From: CAZFCK01 sp964517355 | GTDB taxonomy: Bacteria; Desulfobacterota; Desulfovibrionia; Desulfovibrionales; Desulfovibrionaceae | Assembly (NCBI GenBank): GCA_964517355.1 | Contig: CAZFCK010000277.1 | Span: 1-5,640 of the forward strand | Direction: 5' to 3' | DNA length: 5,640 nucleotides | Shown here: positions 1 to 5,630 of the stretch, piece by piece | How positions within the stretch are numbered: the stretch's first letter is position 1 | Layout: every line of letters starts with the position of its first letter | Position numbers and translations under genes: made by a program | The notes under the pieces: generated by a model | Database searches by the model: none | What the model was told of the DNA's origin: nothing | Seen by the model: the letters and a program-made list of their open reading frames with translations, nothing else

Positions 1-10
1 CGCACGACGA

Positions 11-27
11 CCAGGGGAGGCCCCTGG
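11..27. other. GC-rich hairpin near the window edge
   Basis: CCAGGGG (11-17), a three-base loop and CCCCTGG (21-27) form a perfect 7-bp stem. On the plus strand a T-rich stretch follows, but only from about 45-62, too far for a standard intrinsic terminator. It could belong to the 3' end of a gene lying left of the window, or to the leader of the leftward transcript predicted from 127-155. The function is not resolved. Confidence 0.3.
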
Positions 28-126
28 ACGCCGGGAAAACGACAATTTTGTTCTTATTTTTTAAACAAATGCAAAATGTTAGAGCATGCGCTCTCCTCAG
101 AAAGTCGAGACCATTTTCAAAAGGTT

Positions 127-155
127 CTTATACCGTTTCCTGTTTATAATGTCAG
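127..155 (-). promoter_or_regulatory. Candidate sigma-70 promoter reading leftward
   Basis: On the minus strand CTGACA (155-150) and TATAAG (132-127) are separated by exactly 17 bp. Each differs by one base from the TTGACA/TATAAT consensus. Transcription would start near 120 and run out of the left window edge. No convincing start codon for a minus-strand gene is seen before position 1, so the gene served would have a leader of 100 bases or more. The promoter lies downstream of the permease stop codon, so it would not serve the permease. Judged by eye only. Confidence 0.45.
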
Positions 156-210
156 CGCAAAGCAGCCCTTTCTACATTGCAGAAGGAATTACCCTGCTTG
201 GGACAAAGTC

Positions 211-247
211 TAGAGCATCTAGCGCTTTTCAAGCGTGAGATGTTCTA
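211..247 (-). repeat. Short inverted copy of the TA-ended palindromic repeat
   Basis: This 37-bp palindrome begins and ends with TA. Outer arms 212-220 and 238-246 pair over 9 bp with one imperfect position. Two unpaired bases follow on each side, then an inner stem CGCTT/AAGCG (223-227, 231-235) around a 3-base loop. Read on the minus strand it matches the first hairpin of the full copy at 5526-5630 with only two differences in 35 bases. The second and third hairpins of the full copies are absent here. Its first bases overlap the TAG stop codon of the permease gene (245-247). As a stem-loop right after the coding region it could protect or end the transcript, but no U-run follows. Confidence 0.75.
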
Positions 248-1042
248 AAAAAGCCCGATCAGCATTTTCGTGCCCACGACCAGCAAAAGGATGGCGAAAC
301 ATTGTTTCAGTTTGGCCACAGGCAGGCTGTGGGCGAGCTTCGCACCCAAGGGGGCGGTAAGCACGCTCACACAAACGATGCCGATGAGCGCGGGCAGGTA
401 GACGAACCCCAAAGACATGCTGGGCAATGACGGCGCCCCCCAGCCGTTGACAATGTAGCCCAATGCGCCGGATACGGCGATGGGAAAGCCTATGGCCGAG
501 GCCGTGCCGATGGCGCGATGCAGCGGGGTGTTGCACCAGACCAGAAAAGGAACGGAAAGCGTGCCCCCGCCGATGCCCACGAGGCTGGATACGGCGCCGA
601 TAATGCCTCCCGCGCTGAAAATGCCCACTGTGCCCGGCAGCGTGCGCGTGGGTTTGGGCTTCTTGTTCAGAAACATCTGGATGGATACGTAGTACAGGAA
701 GATTACGAAAACCGCTTTGAGTACGCTGGTGGAAAGCACGGCGGCCAGGCAGGAGCCCAGATAAGTGCCGATGAGAATGCCTATCGCGATGCGCTTCAAC
801 GTGCTCCAATCCACGGCGCCGCGCCGGTTGTGCGCCAACGAGCTGGAAACGGATGTGAAAATGATGCTTGCCAGCGAGGTGCCCAAGGCAATATGCATGA
901 CCAAATCCGGGGAAATATTCTGTAGATGAAAGCAGTAGACGAGCATGGGCACGATGACCAGGCCGCCGCCGATGCCGAAGAGGCCGGCCAGAATTCCGGC
1001 GATGGCGCCCACAAAGGCGTACATGAGAAAAGTGATGACCAT
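245..1042 (-). CDS. TSUP (TauE/SafE) family membrane permease
   Basis: A 265-residue, very hydrophobic protein with about eight membrane segments and the internal duplication typical of the TSUP family. The two half-repeats each carry the family signature: GIGGG at residues 23-27 followed by VP at 31-32, and GIGGG at 156-160 followed by VP at 164-165. The length is normal for the family. TSUP proteins sit in the inner membrane and move small anions such as sulfite, sulfoacetate, thiosulfate or organic acids; the substrate cannot be read from this sequence. The start is supported by AAAGGAG (1059-1053), 10 bases upstream of the ATG. The gene follows the GntR-type regulator after 29 bp on the same strand and is probably co-transcribed with it, so it is the likely regulated target. 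The TAG stop lies at the edge of a palindromic repeat. The family call is secure. Confidence 0.9.
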   Translation of the reverse strand: MVITFLMYAFVGAIAGILAGLFGIGGGLVIVPMLVYCFHLQNISPDLVMHIALGTSLASIIFTSVSSSLAHNRRGAVDWSTLKRIAIGILIGTYLGSCLAAVLSTSVLKAVFVIFLYYVSIQMFLNKKPKPTRTLPGTVGIFSAGGIIGAVSSLVGIGGGTLSVPFLVWCNTPLHRAIGTASAIGFPIAVSGALGYIVNGWGAPSLPSMSLGFVYLPALIGIVCVSVLTAPLGAKLAHSLPVAKLKQCFAILLLVVGTKMLIGLF

Positions 1043-1071
1043 GATTGAAGTGCTCCTTTAACGGTGGTTCA

Positions 1072-1785
1072 TTATGGTTTGTACGGCAGTGCCGGGGCTA
1101 TTTGAGAAGCGCCGCTCTCAGAGACGCCGGGGAAAGCCAGCTCTTCGGCTTCCTGGAGATGCTGCTCCATGGCGCGCCGCGCCTCAACGGCGTCTCGCGC
1201 TTCAATGGCGTCGATGATCGCGTTATGCGCGTGGGGAGACATGCTGCGGCGTAGCGGATTTTGCAGGTCGCATGAGCGGCTTTCTTCCAAAACCTTGTGC
1301 AGCGCGAGCAATACTTCCACCAACACGCTGTTTTTCGTGCAGTAGCCCAATTGCAAGTGAAACGCCGTGTCTAGGGGCGTATCGTCTTCATTGGCCTCCT
1401 GCTTGCGCCGCTGATCGTAGACCAGGGCCTTGAGACGCCGTATATCGCGGGCTGTGGCGTTTTCCGCGGCCAGCGCCGCAACGCCGGGCTCCAGGAGGCG
1501 GCGCAGGGCGAACACCTCGCGGTCGCGGCGTTGCTTCCTGCTCAAGGACTGTTCAAGACTTCCTTGCAGTCCTTGGTCCTTGGCGCTGAGATACGTGCCG
1601 TCTCCTCGGCGGGTTTCCAAGATTCCCTGCTGCGTGAGCACCCGAATGGCCTCGCGTACGCTGTTGCGCGAGGCGTTGCAGGCAGCGGCCAACTTGCGTT
1701 CGGACGGTAATTTGTCGCCGGGGGCAAGGCCCTGTGTTTCAATAACTTCCTGAATGGCCTGTACAAGTTCCAAATGGCGGGACAT
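1072..1785 (-). CDS. GntR-family transcriptional regulator, FadR/FCD subfamily
   Basis: A 237-residue cytoplasmic DNA-binding protein. An N-terminal winged helix-turn-helix spans about residues 5-66: PSERKLA at 27-33, NSVREAIRVL at 41-50 as the recognition region, and a wing near GDGTYL at 61-66. The rest is an all-helical FCD ligand domain. D139, H143, H187 and H209 fit the Asp/His metal-binding pattern of the metal-containing FCD proteins, which usually bind small carboxylates. The sequence stays open upstream to a TTG at 1842, but that codon lies inside an operator. The ATG at 1785 starts where the family normally begins and has a weak purine-rich site (AAGAGAG, 1796-1790) just ahead. Two TGGTTGAACCA palindromes upstream match the TGGT-N3-ACCA sites of PdhR/LldR-like regulators, so autoregulation with the downstream permease is likely. 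The effector is unknown. Confidence 0.88.
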   Translation of the reverse strand: MSRHLELVQAIQEVIETQGLAPGDKLPSERKLAAACNASRNSVREAIRVLTQQGILETRRGDGTYLSAKDQGLQGSLEQSLSRKQRRDREVFALRRLLEPGVAALAAENATARDIRRLKALVYDQRRKQEANEDDTPLDTAFHLQLGYCTKNSVLVEVLLALHKVLEESRSCDLQNPLRRSMSPHAHNAIIDAIEARDAVEARRAMEQHLQEAEELAFPGVSESGASQIAPALPYKP

Positions 1786-1802
1786 AAGACTCTCTTGGCT
1801 AC

Positions 1803-1813
1803 TGGTTGAACCA
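1803..1813. promoter_or_regulatory. Operator-like palindrome 1, proximal
   Basis: TGGTTGAACCA is a perfect 5-bp inverted repeat around a central base and has the TGGT-N3-ACCA form bound by FadR-subfamily regulators. It lies between the predicted transcription start and the ATG of the GntR-type gene. Its centre is 28 bp from that of the second copy. Binding by the adjacent regulator is an inference. Confidence 0.65.
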
Positions 1814-1828
1814 AAAAGTAATAATTGA

Positions 1829-1843
1829 ATTGGTTGAACCAAT
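1829..1843. promoter_or_regulatory. Operator-like palindrome 2, overlapping the -10
   Basis: ATTGGTTGAACCAAT is a perfect 7-bp inverted repeat around one central base and contains the same 11-base core as the copy at 1803-1813. It overlaps the predicted -10 (1844-1839) of the GntR-type gene, the expected place for repression. Its flanks also resemble the wider PdhR/LldR-type consensus, AATTGG-N5-CCAATT. Confidence 0.72.
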
Positions 1844-1867
1844 ACGCCGCACTCTGAACCAGGTCAA
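1839..1867 (-). promoter_or_regulatory. Candidate sigma-70 promoter of the regulator-permease operon
   Basis: On the minus strand TTGACC (1867-1862) and TATTGG (1844-1839) are separated by 17 bp. The -35 matches well and the -10 is only fair. A start near 1832 would give a leader of about 47 bases. The -10 lies inside the second operator. A further half-site, TGAACCA at 1855-1861, falls in the spacer. Confidence 0.5.
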
Positions 1868-1874
1868 GAATAAT

Positions 1875-1979
1875 TAGAGCATCTTAACTTTGAAAAAGTA
1901 TAGATGCTCTTAGGCATTTCCCTGGAACAATAGGAAATTGTTCCAGGGGAGAGCCTTGTTTCGAGGCGAAAATGCGCTA
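1875..1979 (+). repeat. Full copy of the 105-bp three-hairpin repeat
   Basis: The element begins TAGAGCAT and ends ATGCGCTA. Hairpin 1 has outer arms 1876-1884 and 1902-1910 (9 bp, perfect) and inner stem ACTTT/AAAGT (1887-1891, 1895-1899). Hairpin 2 is a perfect 12-bp stem (1920-1931, 1937-1948). Hairpin 3 pairs 1953-1958 with 1962-1967 around TTT, with one wobble. It aligns without gaps to the copy at 5526-5630; I count 15 differences in 105 positions by hand. It fills most of the spacer between the divergent regulator genes and begins 8 bp from the -35 of the GntR-type gene. Confidence 0.85.
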
Positions 1980-2117
1980 GCGTCTTGCCGGCGGCAGAGA
2001 ATCACGGGCATGCATCGACAAGAAGGCGCAAGGACATTACCATTGCGGACGAGCGCTTGCGTTTCTCGCTTGATGATCCAAAACGGGAGGCAGGCCCTAC
2101 GCAGGGGGGATTTTTAT
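1980..2117 (+). other. Spacer and leader ahead of the NtrC-type gene
   Basis: The reading frame of the NtrC-type gene stays open upstream through this stretch to a TTG inside the repeat, but the translation is basic and resembles no receiver extension, so I treat it as non-coding. I see no clear sigma-70 promoter, and no GG-N10-GC sigma-54 element with the expected TGGCAC/TTGC core. A weak 6-bp arm pair, CGCAAG near 2028 and CTTGCG near 2056, is the only structure noted. The promoter may lie within the repeat or not match consensus. Confidence 0.4.
2103..2110 (+). promoter_or_regulatory. Ribosome binding site deciding the NtrC-type start
   Basis: AGGGGGGA lies 7 bases ahead of the ATG at 2118. 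It fixes the start of the response regulator there rather than at the upstream in-frame TTG (1938), which would add 60 unrelated residues. Confidence 0.75.
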
Positions 2118-3491
2118 ATGTATGAAGAATTATTCCGTATTCTTGTTGTGGAAGATGATCCTGAGAGCCAGGAAAAACTTGGTGCAGTGCTCAGGGAAGA
2201 ACGTTTCGAAATCCGTTTTTGCGGTACGCCTGAAGAAGCTTTCGCCATCATGGATACGGAGGAAGAATTCGATGTGGTCATGAGCGATTTGCACACCCAG
2301 GGCAAGGGAGAATTGAGCCTGTTGCGCCGGGTGAAACAACGCGCTCCCGCCACGGTGGTCATCATCATCACGGGCTCGGCCTCCATTGAGCGCGCCGTGG
2401 AAGCCGTGCGTCAAGGAGCCTTCCACTACCTCGCCAAGCCCTTTCGCGTGGAGGAGGTCCGCGCCCTGCTGCACAAGGCCAAGGACAAACGCCTTATCCA
2501 GCTGGAGCTGCGCGAGCTGCGCAGCATGTTCAGCCGCAGGGTGCCCACGCTCATCGGTCACAGTCCCGAGATTCAGGAGGTCAAGGATCTCATCGACGTG
2601 GTCGCCCCTTTGGATTGCACGGTGCTCCTGGAAGGGGAAACAGGCACAGGCAAGGAACTAGCGGCCAAGCTCATCCATCTCATGAGCCCCAGAGGAGATA
2701 AGCAGTATCTGGCCGTGAACTGCGGCACGTTTCAGGAAGACTTGTTGCGCAACGAATTGTTCGGCCATGAACGCGAAGCCTTTACAGGGGCGCAACGCCT
2801 CAAAAAAGGCATGTTCGAAGCCGTGGACGGCGGAACCTTGTTCCTGGACGAGGTGGGGGAAATGCCCCTGACGACACAGGTGCAGCTGCTGCGCGTGTTG
2901 CAGGAAAAGAACATCATCCGAGTGGGCGGAACGGAAACCATTCCCGTGGACGTGCGCGTTCTGGCCGCCACGAATCGTGAGCTGACCAGGGAAGTGGATG
3001 CCGGGAGTTTTCGGCAGGACCTGTATTACCGGCTTAATGTCTTTACGGTGCGTATGCCGCCGTTGCGGGAGCGGGCGGACGACATTCCTTTGTTCTGCAA
3101 ACATTTTGTGGACAAATTCGCCCAGGAATACAAAAAAGAGGTGGAAGCGGTCTCCGAGGAGGTCATGGGTCTGCTTATGTGTTACGATTTTCCGGGCAAC
3201 GTACGCGAATTGGAAAATCTCCTGGAGCGGGCGGTGATCCTCTGCGACGGCCCCAAAATAGAAAAACGCCATCTGCCCACACTGTTCCGCAATATGAACA
3301 GCGGGTCCTGTGTTGTCATGGATGGAGAGCAACTCGTGTCGCTTGCGGAAATGGAAGATCGCTACATCCGGCACGTGCTGCGACAATTGGGGGGCAATAA
3401 GACACGCGCCGCCGAAGTGCTGGGCATAGACAGAGTATCCTTGTGGCGGAGACTCAAAAAGATGGAAGAGGCCGGCGTGGAAGGGTCGTAG
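2118..3491 (+). CDS. NtrC-type sigma-54-dependent response regulator
   Basis: A 457-residue cytoplasmic transcription activator with the full three-domain order. The receiver (about 5-120) has acidic pair D13/D14, phosphoacceptor D57, T85 and K107, so it should accept phosphate from a histidine kinase. The AAA+ sigma-54 interaction domain (about 143-375) has Walker A GETGTGKE (173-180), sigma-54 loop EAFTGA (220-225), Walker B LFLDE (241-245), arginine-finger candidates R299 and R305, and GNVREL (360-365). A Fis-type helix-turn-helix (about 408-447) closes the protein with NKTRAAEVLGI. The length is typical of NtrC/ZraR-like regulators. The loop has Glu where the classical GAFTGA has its first Gly; the rest of the loop is intact. 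No kinase gene is in the window, so the partner and signal are unknown. The lipase gene follows 87 bp downstream on the same strand and could be co-transcribed or a target. Confidence 0.93.
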   Translation: MYEELFRILVVEDDPESQEKLGAVLREERFEIRFCGTPEEAFAIMDTEEEFDVVMSDLHTQGKGELSLLRRVKQRAPATVVIIITGSASIERAVEAVRQGAFHYLAKPFRVEEVRALLHKAKDKRLIQLELRELRSMFSRRVPTLIGHSPEIQEVKDLIDVVAPLDCTVLLEGETGTGKELAAKLIHLMSPRGDKQYLAVNCGTFQEDLLRNELFGHEREAFTGAQRLKKGMFEAVDGGTLFLDEVGEMPLTTQVQLLRVLQEKNIIRVGGTETIPVDVRVLAATNRELTREVDAGSFRQDLYYRLNVFTVRMPPLRERADDIPLFCKHFVDKFAQEYKKEVEAVSEEVMGLLMCYDFPGNVRELENLLERAVILCDGPKIEKRHLPTLFRNMNSGSCVVMDGEQLVSLAEMEDRYIRHVLRQLGGNKTRAAEVLGIDRVSLWRRLKKMEEAGVEGS

Positions 3492-3519
3492 ACCTGAAGG
3501 GCATAGTTCCAGGAGAAAC

Positions 3520-3539
3520 CCGCTTCCCGGAGCGGTTTT
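3520..3539 (+). terminator. Weak terminator-like hairpin after the NtrC-type gene
   Basis: CCGCTT (3520-3525) pairs with GAGCGG (3530-3535), with one wobble, around a 4-base loop and is followed by TTTT. The stem and T-run are short, so termination would be partial at best. It lies 28 bases after the stop codon, between the activator and the lipase gene, and may reduce read-through between them. Confidence 0.35.
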
Positions 3540-3565
3540 CCCGCGCGCGTGATGCATAGACAAAC

Positions 3566-3571
3566 AGGTGG
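3566..3571 (+). promoter_or_regulatory. Ribosome binding site deciding the lipoprotein start
   Basis: AGGTGG lies 7 bases ahead of the ATG at 3579. That start puts two positively charged residues directly before the hydrophobic stretch, as expected for a lipoprotein signal. The upstream GTG (3549) and ATG (3552) would add a polar ten- or nine-residue tail and lack a comparable site. Confidence 0.65.
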
Positions 3572-3578
3572 TACCGGT

Positions 3579-5486
3579 ATGAATCAACGCAAACTTGTTT
3601 TCGTCGTTTTCTTCTGTTTCCTGGTTTTCGCCGCGGGCTGCGCGCCCAAGGCTTCGCTGCACCCTGTTTCCATGGACAAGCGTATTGCCGAATTGCGGCG
3701 TTCCGCGCTGGATATGGACGACAGCAGCGAGCGCACCAAGATTTTCCTGATGCAAATGGAGCTGGAAGCGCGCTGGAAAGACGACCCGCTGGGCACGTTG
3801 CTTTTTCTGGACAACGAGGTGCGTGAATCCAACGACAGGGAAACGCTCTTCGCCCTTACCGAGTTGTGCTACCTGCAAGCCAAACGCACGAAAGTTGATA
3901 ATCCGGAGCGGATGAAGCTGTATGTCTCTTGCGCGGTATACGCTTTTCGCTATCTTTTTGATCCGTCCGTCAAGCCAGAACTGTTGTTCTATCATCCCTA
4001 CGGCAGGGTTGCCGCTATGTTTTACAACCGCTCCGTGGCTGAAATCGTGATCTACGCCAAGCAAAACAACATCCGCTACGCAAAGGGACTGCGTTTTCCC
4101 CTGCTTTCAGGCGAATTGGAAATTCAAGGACAATTCAACGAGTTGATCATACCGCCGAAAGAGAGCGGCGATTTTTTCCCCAGCTACAATTATGAGGTAA
4201 AGGGGTTGGAGCCCCAGATGCTCTACATGGGTATCGGCGTGCCCCTGGTTGTGGTCCGCCTGCCGTCCCAATCCGCCGAACTATCCGCGGAGGAACGGTT
4301 CGTGCCTACCGTGGAGCAGGCTTTTGCCGCCACCGCCTTGTTGCGGCTTCTGCCTGATGCGGACAACAAAGGGAGCATGGCCCCGAATTCGCAGGGCGTA
4401 TACATAGCGGATTTTGAACTCTACGACCCCATGAAAAGCGAGTATGTGACCATCGCGGGGCACAAGATTCCGCTGGAAACGGATATGACCACGCCTCTGG
4501 CCTACACCATAGAAAAGGCCCCGGATCAGAGCGGCTTCGAAGGCATGATCAACCCCGACGCATGGAAGGACCAGCAGGGCCTTTATACCCTGCAACCCTA
4601 CATACGGGGGCGTATTCCCATCGTTTTCGTACACGGGCTCATGTCTTCCCCCCCCACCTGGATGCCCATGCTCAACCTGCTCATGGGCGATCCCGTGTTG
4701 CGCACCCATTATCAATTCTGGTTTTTCAAATACCCCACAGGTAATCCCATACTCTACTCCGCATCCATACTGCGCGACTCGCTCCAACAGGCCATCGAGG
4801 TTTTTGATCCGCAGGGCACGGACGCGGCCTTGCGCCAGATTGTCATTGTGGGGCACAGCATGGGTGGGCTGCTTACCAAGATGATGGTCATGGAAAGCGG
4901 TGACGAACACTGGCGCATGTATGTGGACCAGCCTTTGGACACATTGAACCTGCAGGAAAGCGACAAGGAGCTGCTGCGAAAACTGGTCTATTTCGAGCCC
5001 TTGCCCTTTGTTTCCAGGGTGGTGTTTATGGCCACGCCCCATCGCGGCGCGGAAATGGCCCTGGGCGTCATCGGACGCATCGGCATCTGGCTGATCACCT
5101 TGCCCGTGACGATTCTCGAATCCACAGGCAAAGTTTTCGCGGCCATAGCCCAGGCCGCGAGAAAAGACGGCGACAGCGTGGACATGGAAGACATGAGCAC
5201 CTCCTTTACGGGTATTGACGGGCTTTCCCCAAAAAACAAAACGCTGCTCTATTTCGCGGATAAACCCATTACCGCGGTGCCGTTCCATTCCATTATCGGC
5301 AATAAAAGGGAGGCCGGCGTGCCGGGGGGTACGGACGGTGTCGTCGCCTATGAAAGCGCGCATCTGGACGGTGCGCAGTCGGAGATTATCCTGTTGTCGG
5401 ATCACAGCGTGCAGCAACGCCCCTTGGCGGTACGCGAAGTGCGCCGCATCCTGCTTGAGCATCTGCGCGAGCTGGGGCGCATATAG
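3579..5486 (+). CDS. Surface lipoprotein with C-terminal alpha/beta-hydrolase (lipase/esterase) domain
   Basis: A 635-residue protein. RK at 4-5 and a hydrophobic core lead to lipobox AAGC with Cys21 as the lipidation site; Ala at +2 fits outer-membrane sorting. Residues about 22-340 form a region I do not recognise. The hydrolase domain follows: IVFVHGL (348-354) supplies the oxyanion region, GHSMGG (425-430) carries nucleophile Ser427, and MATPHRG (484-490) is a typical lipase-family block. D586 in TDGVV and H609 in SDHS are the best acid and base candidates. A hydrophobic stretch at about 494-513 may be a lid or membrane-contact segment rather than a transmembrane helix. The likely role is hydrolysis of an ester of lipid type at the cell surface or periplasm; the substrate is unknown. 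The gene lies 87 bp after the NtrC-type activator. I see no sigma-54 or strong sigma-70 promoter in the gap. Confidence 0.88.
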   Translation: MNQRKLVFVVFFCFLVFAAGCAPKASLHPVSMDKRIAELRRSALDMDDSSERTKIFLMQMELEARWKDDPLGTLLFLDNEVRESNDRETLFALTELCYLQAKRTKVDNPERMKLYVSCAVYAFRYLFDPSVKPELLFYHPYGRVAAMFYNRSVAEIVIYAKQNNIRYAKGLRFPLLSGELEIQGQFNELIIPPKESGDFFPSYNYEVKGLEPQMLYMGIGVPLVVVRLPSQSAELSAEERFVPTVEQAFAATALLRLLPDADNKGSMAPNSQGVYIADFELYDPMKSEYVTIAGHKIPLETDMTTPLAYTIEKAPDQSGFEGMINPDAWKDQQGLYTLQPYIRGRIPIVFVHGLMSSPPTWMPMLNLLMGDPVLRTHYQFWFFKYPTGNPILYSASILRDSLQQAIEVFDPQGTDAALRQIVIVGHSMGGLLTKMMVMESGDEHWRMYVDQPLDTLNLQESDKELLRKLVYFEPLPFVSRVVFMATPHRGAEMALGVIGRIGIWLITLPVTILESTGKVFAAIAQAARKDGDSVDMEDMSTSFTGIDGLSPKNKTLLYFADKPITAVPFHSIIGNKREAGVPGGTDGVVAYESAHLDGAQSEIILLSDHSVQQRPLAVREVRRILLEHLRELGRI

Positions 5487-5492
5487 CGCAAC

Positions 5493-5508
5493 GTGATTTT
5501 GCAATCAC
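5493..5508. other. Small hairpin after the lipase gene
   Basis: GTGATT and AATCAC (5493-5498, 5503-5508) form a perfect 6-bp stem with a 4-base loop, 6 bases after the stop codon. No T-run follows on either strand, so it is not a standard intrinsic terminator. With the repeat hairpins that follow it could protect the 3' end of the transcript. Confidence 0.3.
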
Positions 5509-5525
5509 ATATGGGAAAAATTCAT

Positions 5526-5630
5526 TAGAGCATCTCACGCTTGAAAAGCGCTGGATGCTCTTATGCGTTTCCCTGGAACAATTGGTAATTGTTTCAGGGG
5601 AGAGCCTTGTTTCAAGGCGAAAATGCGCTA
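5526..5630 (+). repeat. Second full copy of the 105-bp three-hairpin repeat
   Basis: It has the same layout as the copy at 1875-1979. Hairpin 1 has arms 5527-5535/5553-5561 and inner stem CGCTT/AAGCG (5538-5542, 5546-5550). Hairpin 2 pairs 5571-5583 with 5587-5599 over 13 bp with one wobble. Hairpin 3 pairs GCCTTG (5604-5609) with CAAGGC (5613-5618) around TTT. It begins TAGAGCAT and ends ATGCGCTA; the ends form an imperfect terminal inverted repeat (8 of 10 positions) bounded by TA. It starts 39 bp after the lipase stop codon. Confidence 0.85.

Noticed and set aside
1..64. C-terminal fragment of an upstream plus-strand gene ending at 62-64
   Set aside because: One frame is open to a TAA there and the first 40 bases are GC-rich like coding DNA, but about 20 residues without a recognisable motif are not enough to call it.
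86..109. Mini open frames on the minus strand in the predicted leader, of five and two codons
   Set aside because: Far too short to support. One has a good ribosome-site-like GAGGAG, but the frame ends after two codons.
1786..1842. Upstream extension of the GntR-type protein from a TTG at 1842
   Set aside because: It would begin inside the operator, ahead of where the winged-helix domain normally starts. The ATG at 1785 fits better.
1938..2117. Upstream extension of the NtrC-type protein from a TTG
   Set aside because: The first 60 residues would be translated from the repeat and spacer and have no receiver-like character. A strong ribosome site marks the ATG at 2118.
3549..3578. Earlier GTG or ATG start of the lipase lipoprotein
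   Set aside because: It adds a polar tail before the signal sequence, and the ribosome site AGGTGG fits the ATG at 3579.
2658..4064. Long minus-strand open frame of 468 codons spanning the NtrC-type and lipase genes
   Set aside because: It is antisense to two clearly conserved proteins, its translation has no recognisable domain, and it crosses their intergenic gap. It reflects third-position GC bias.
4281..5504. Long minus-strand open frame of 407 codons opposite the lipase gene
   Set aside because: It is antisense to the catalytic motifs of the lipase, rich in His and Gln with no family resemblance, and has no ribosome site.
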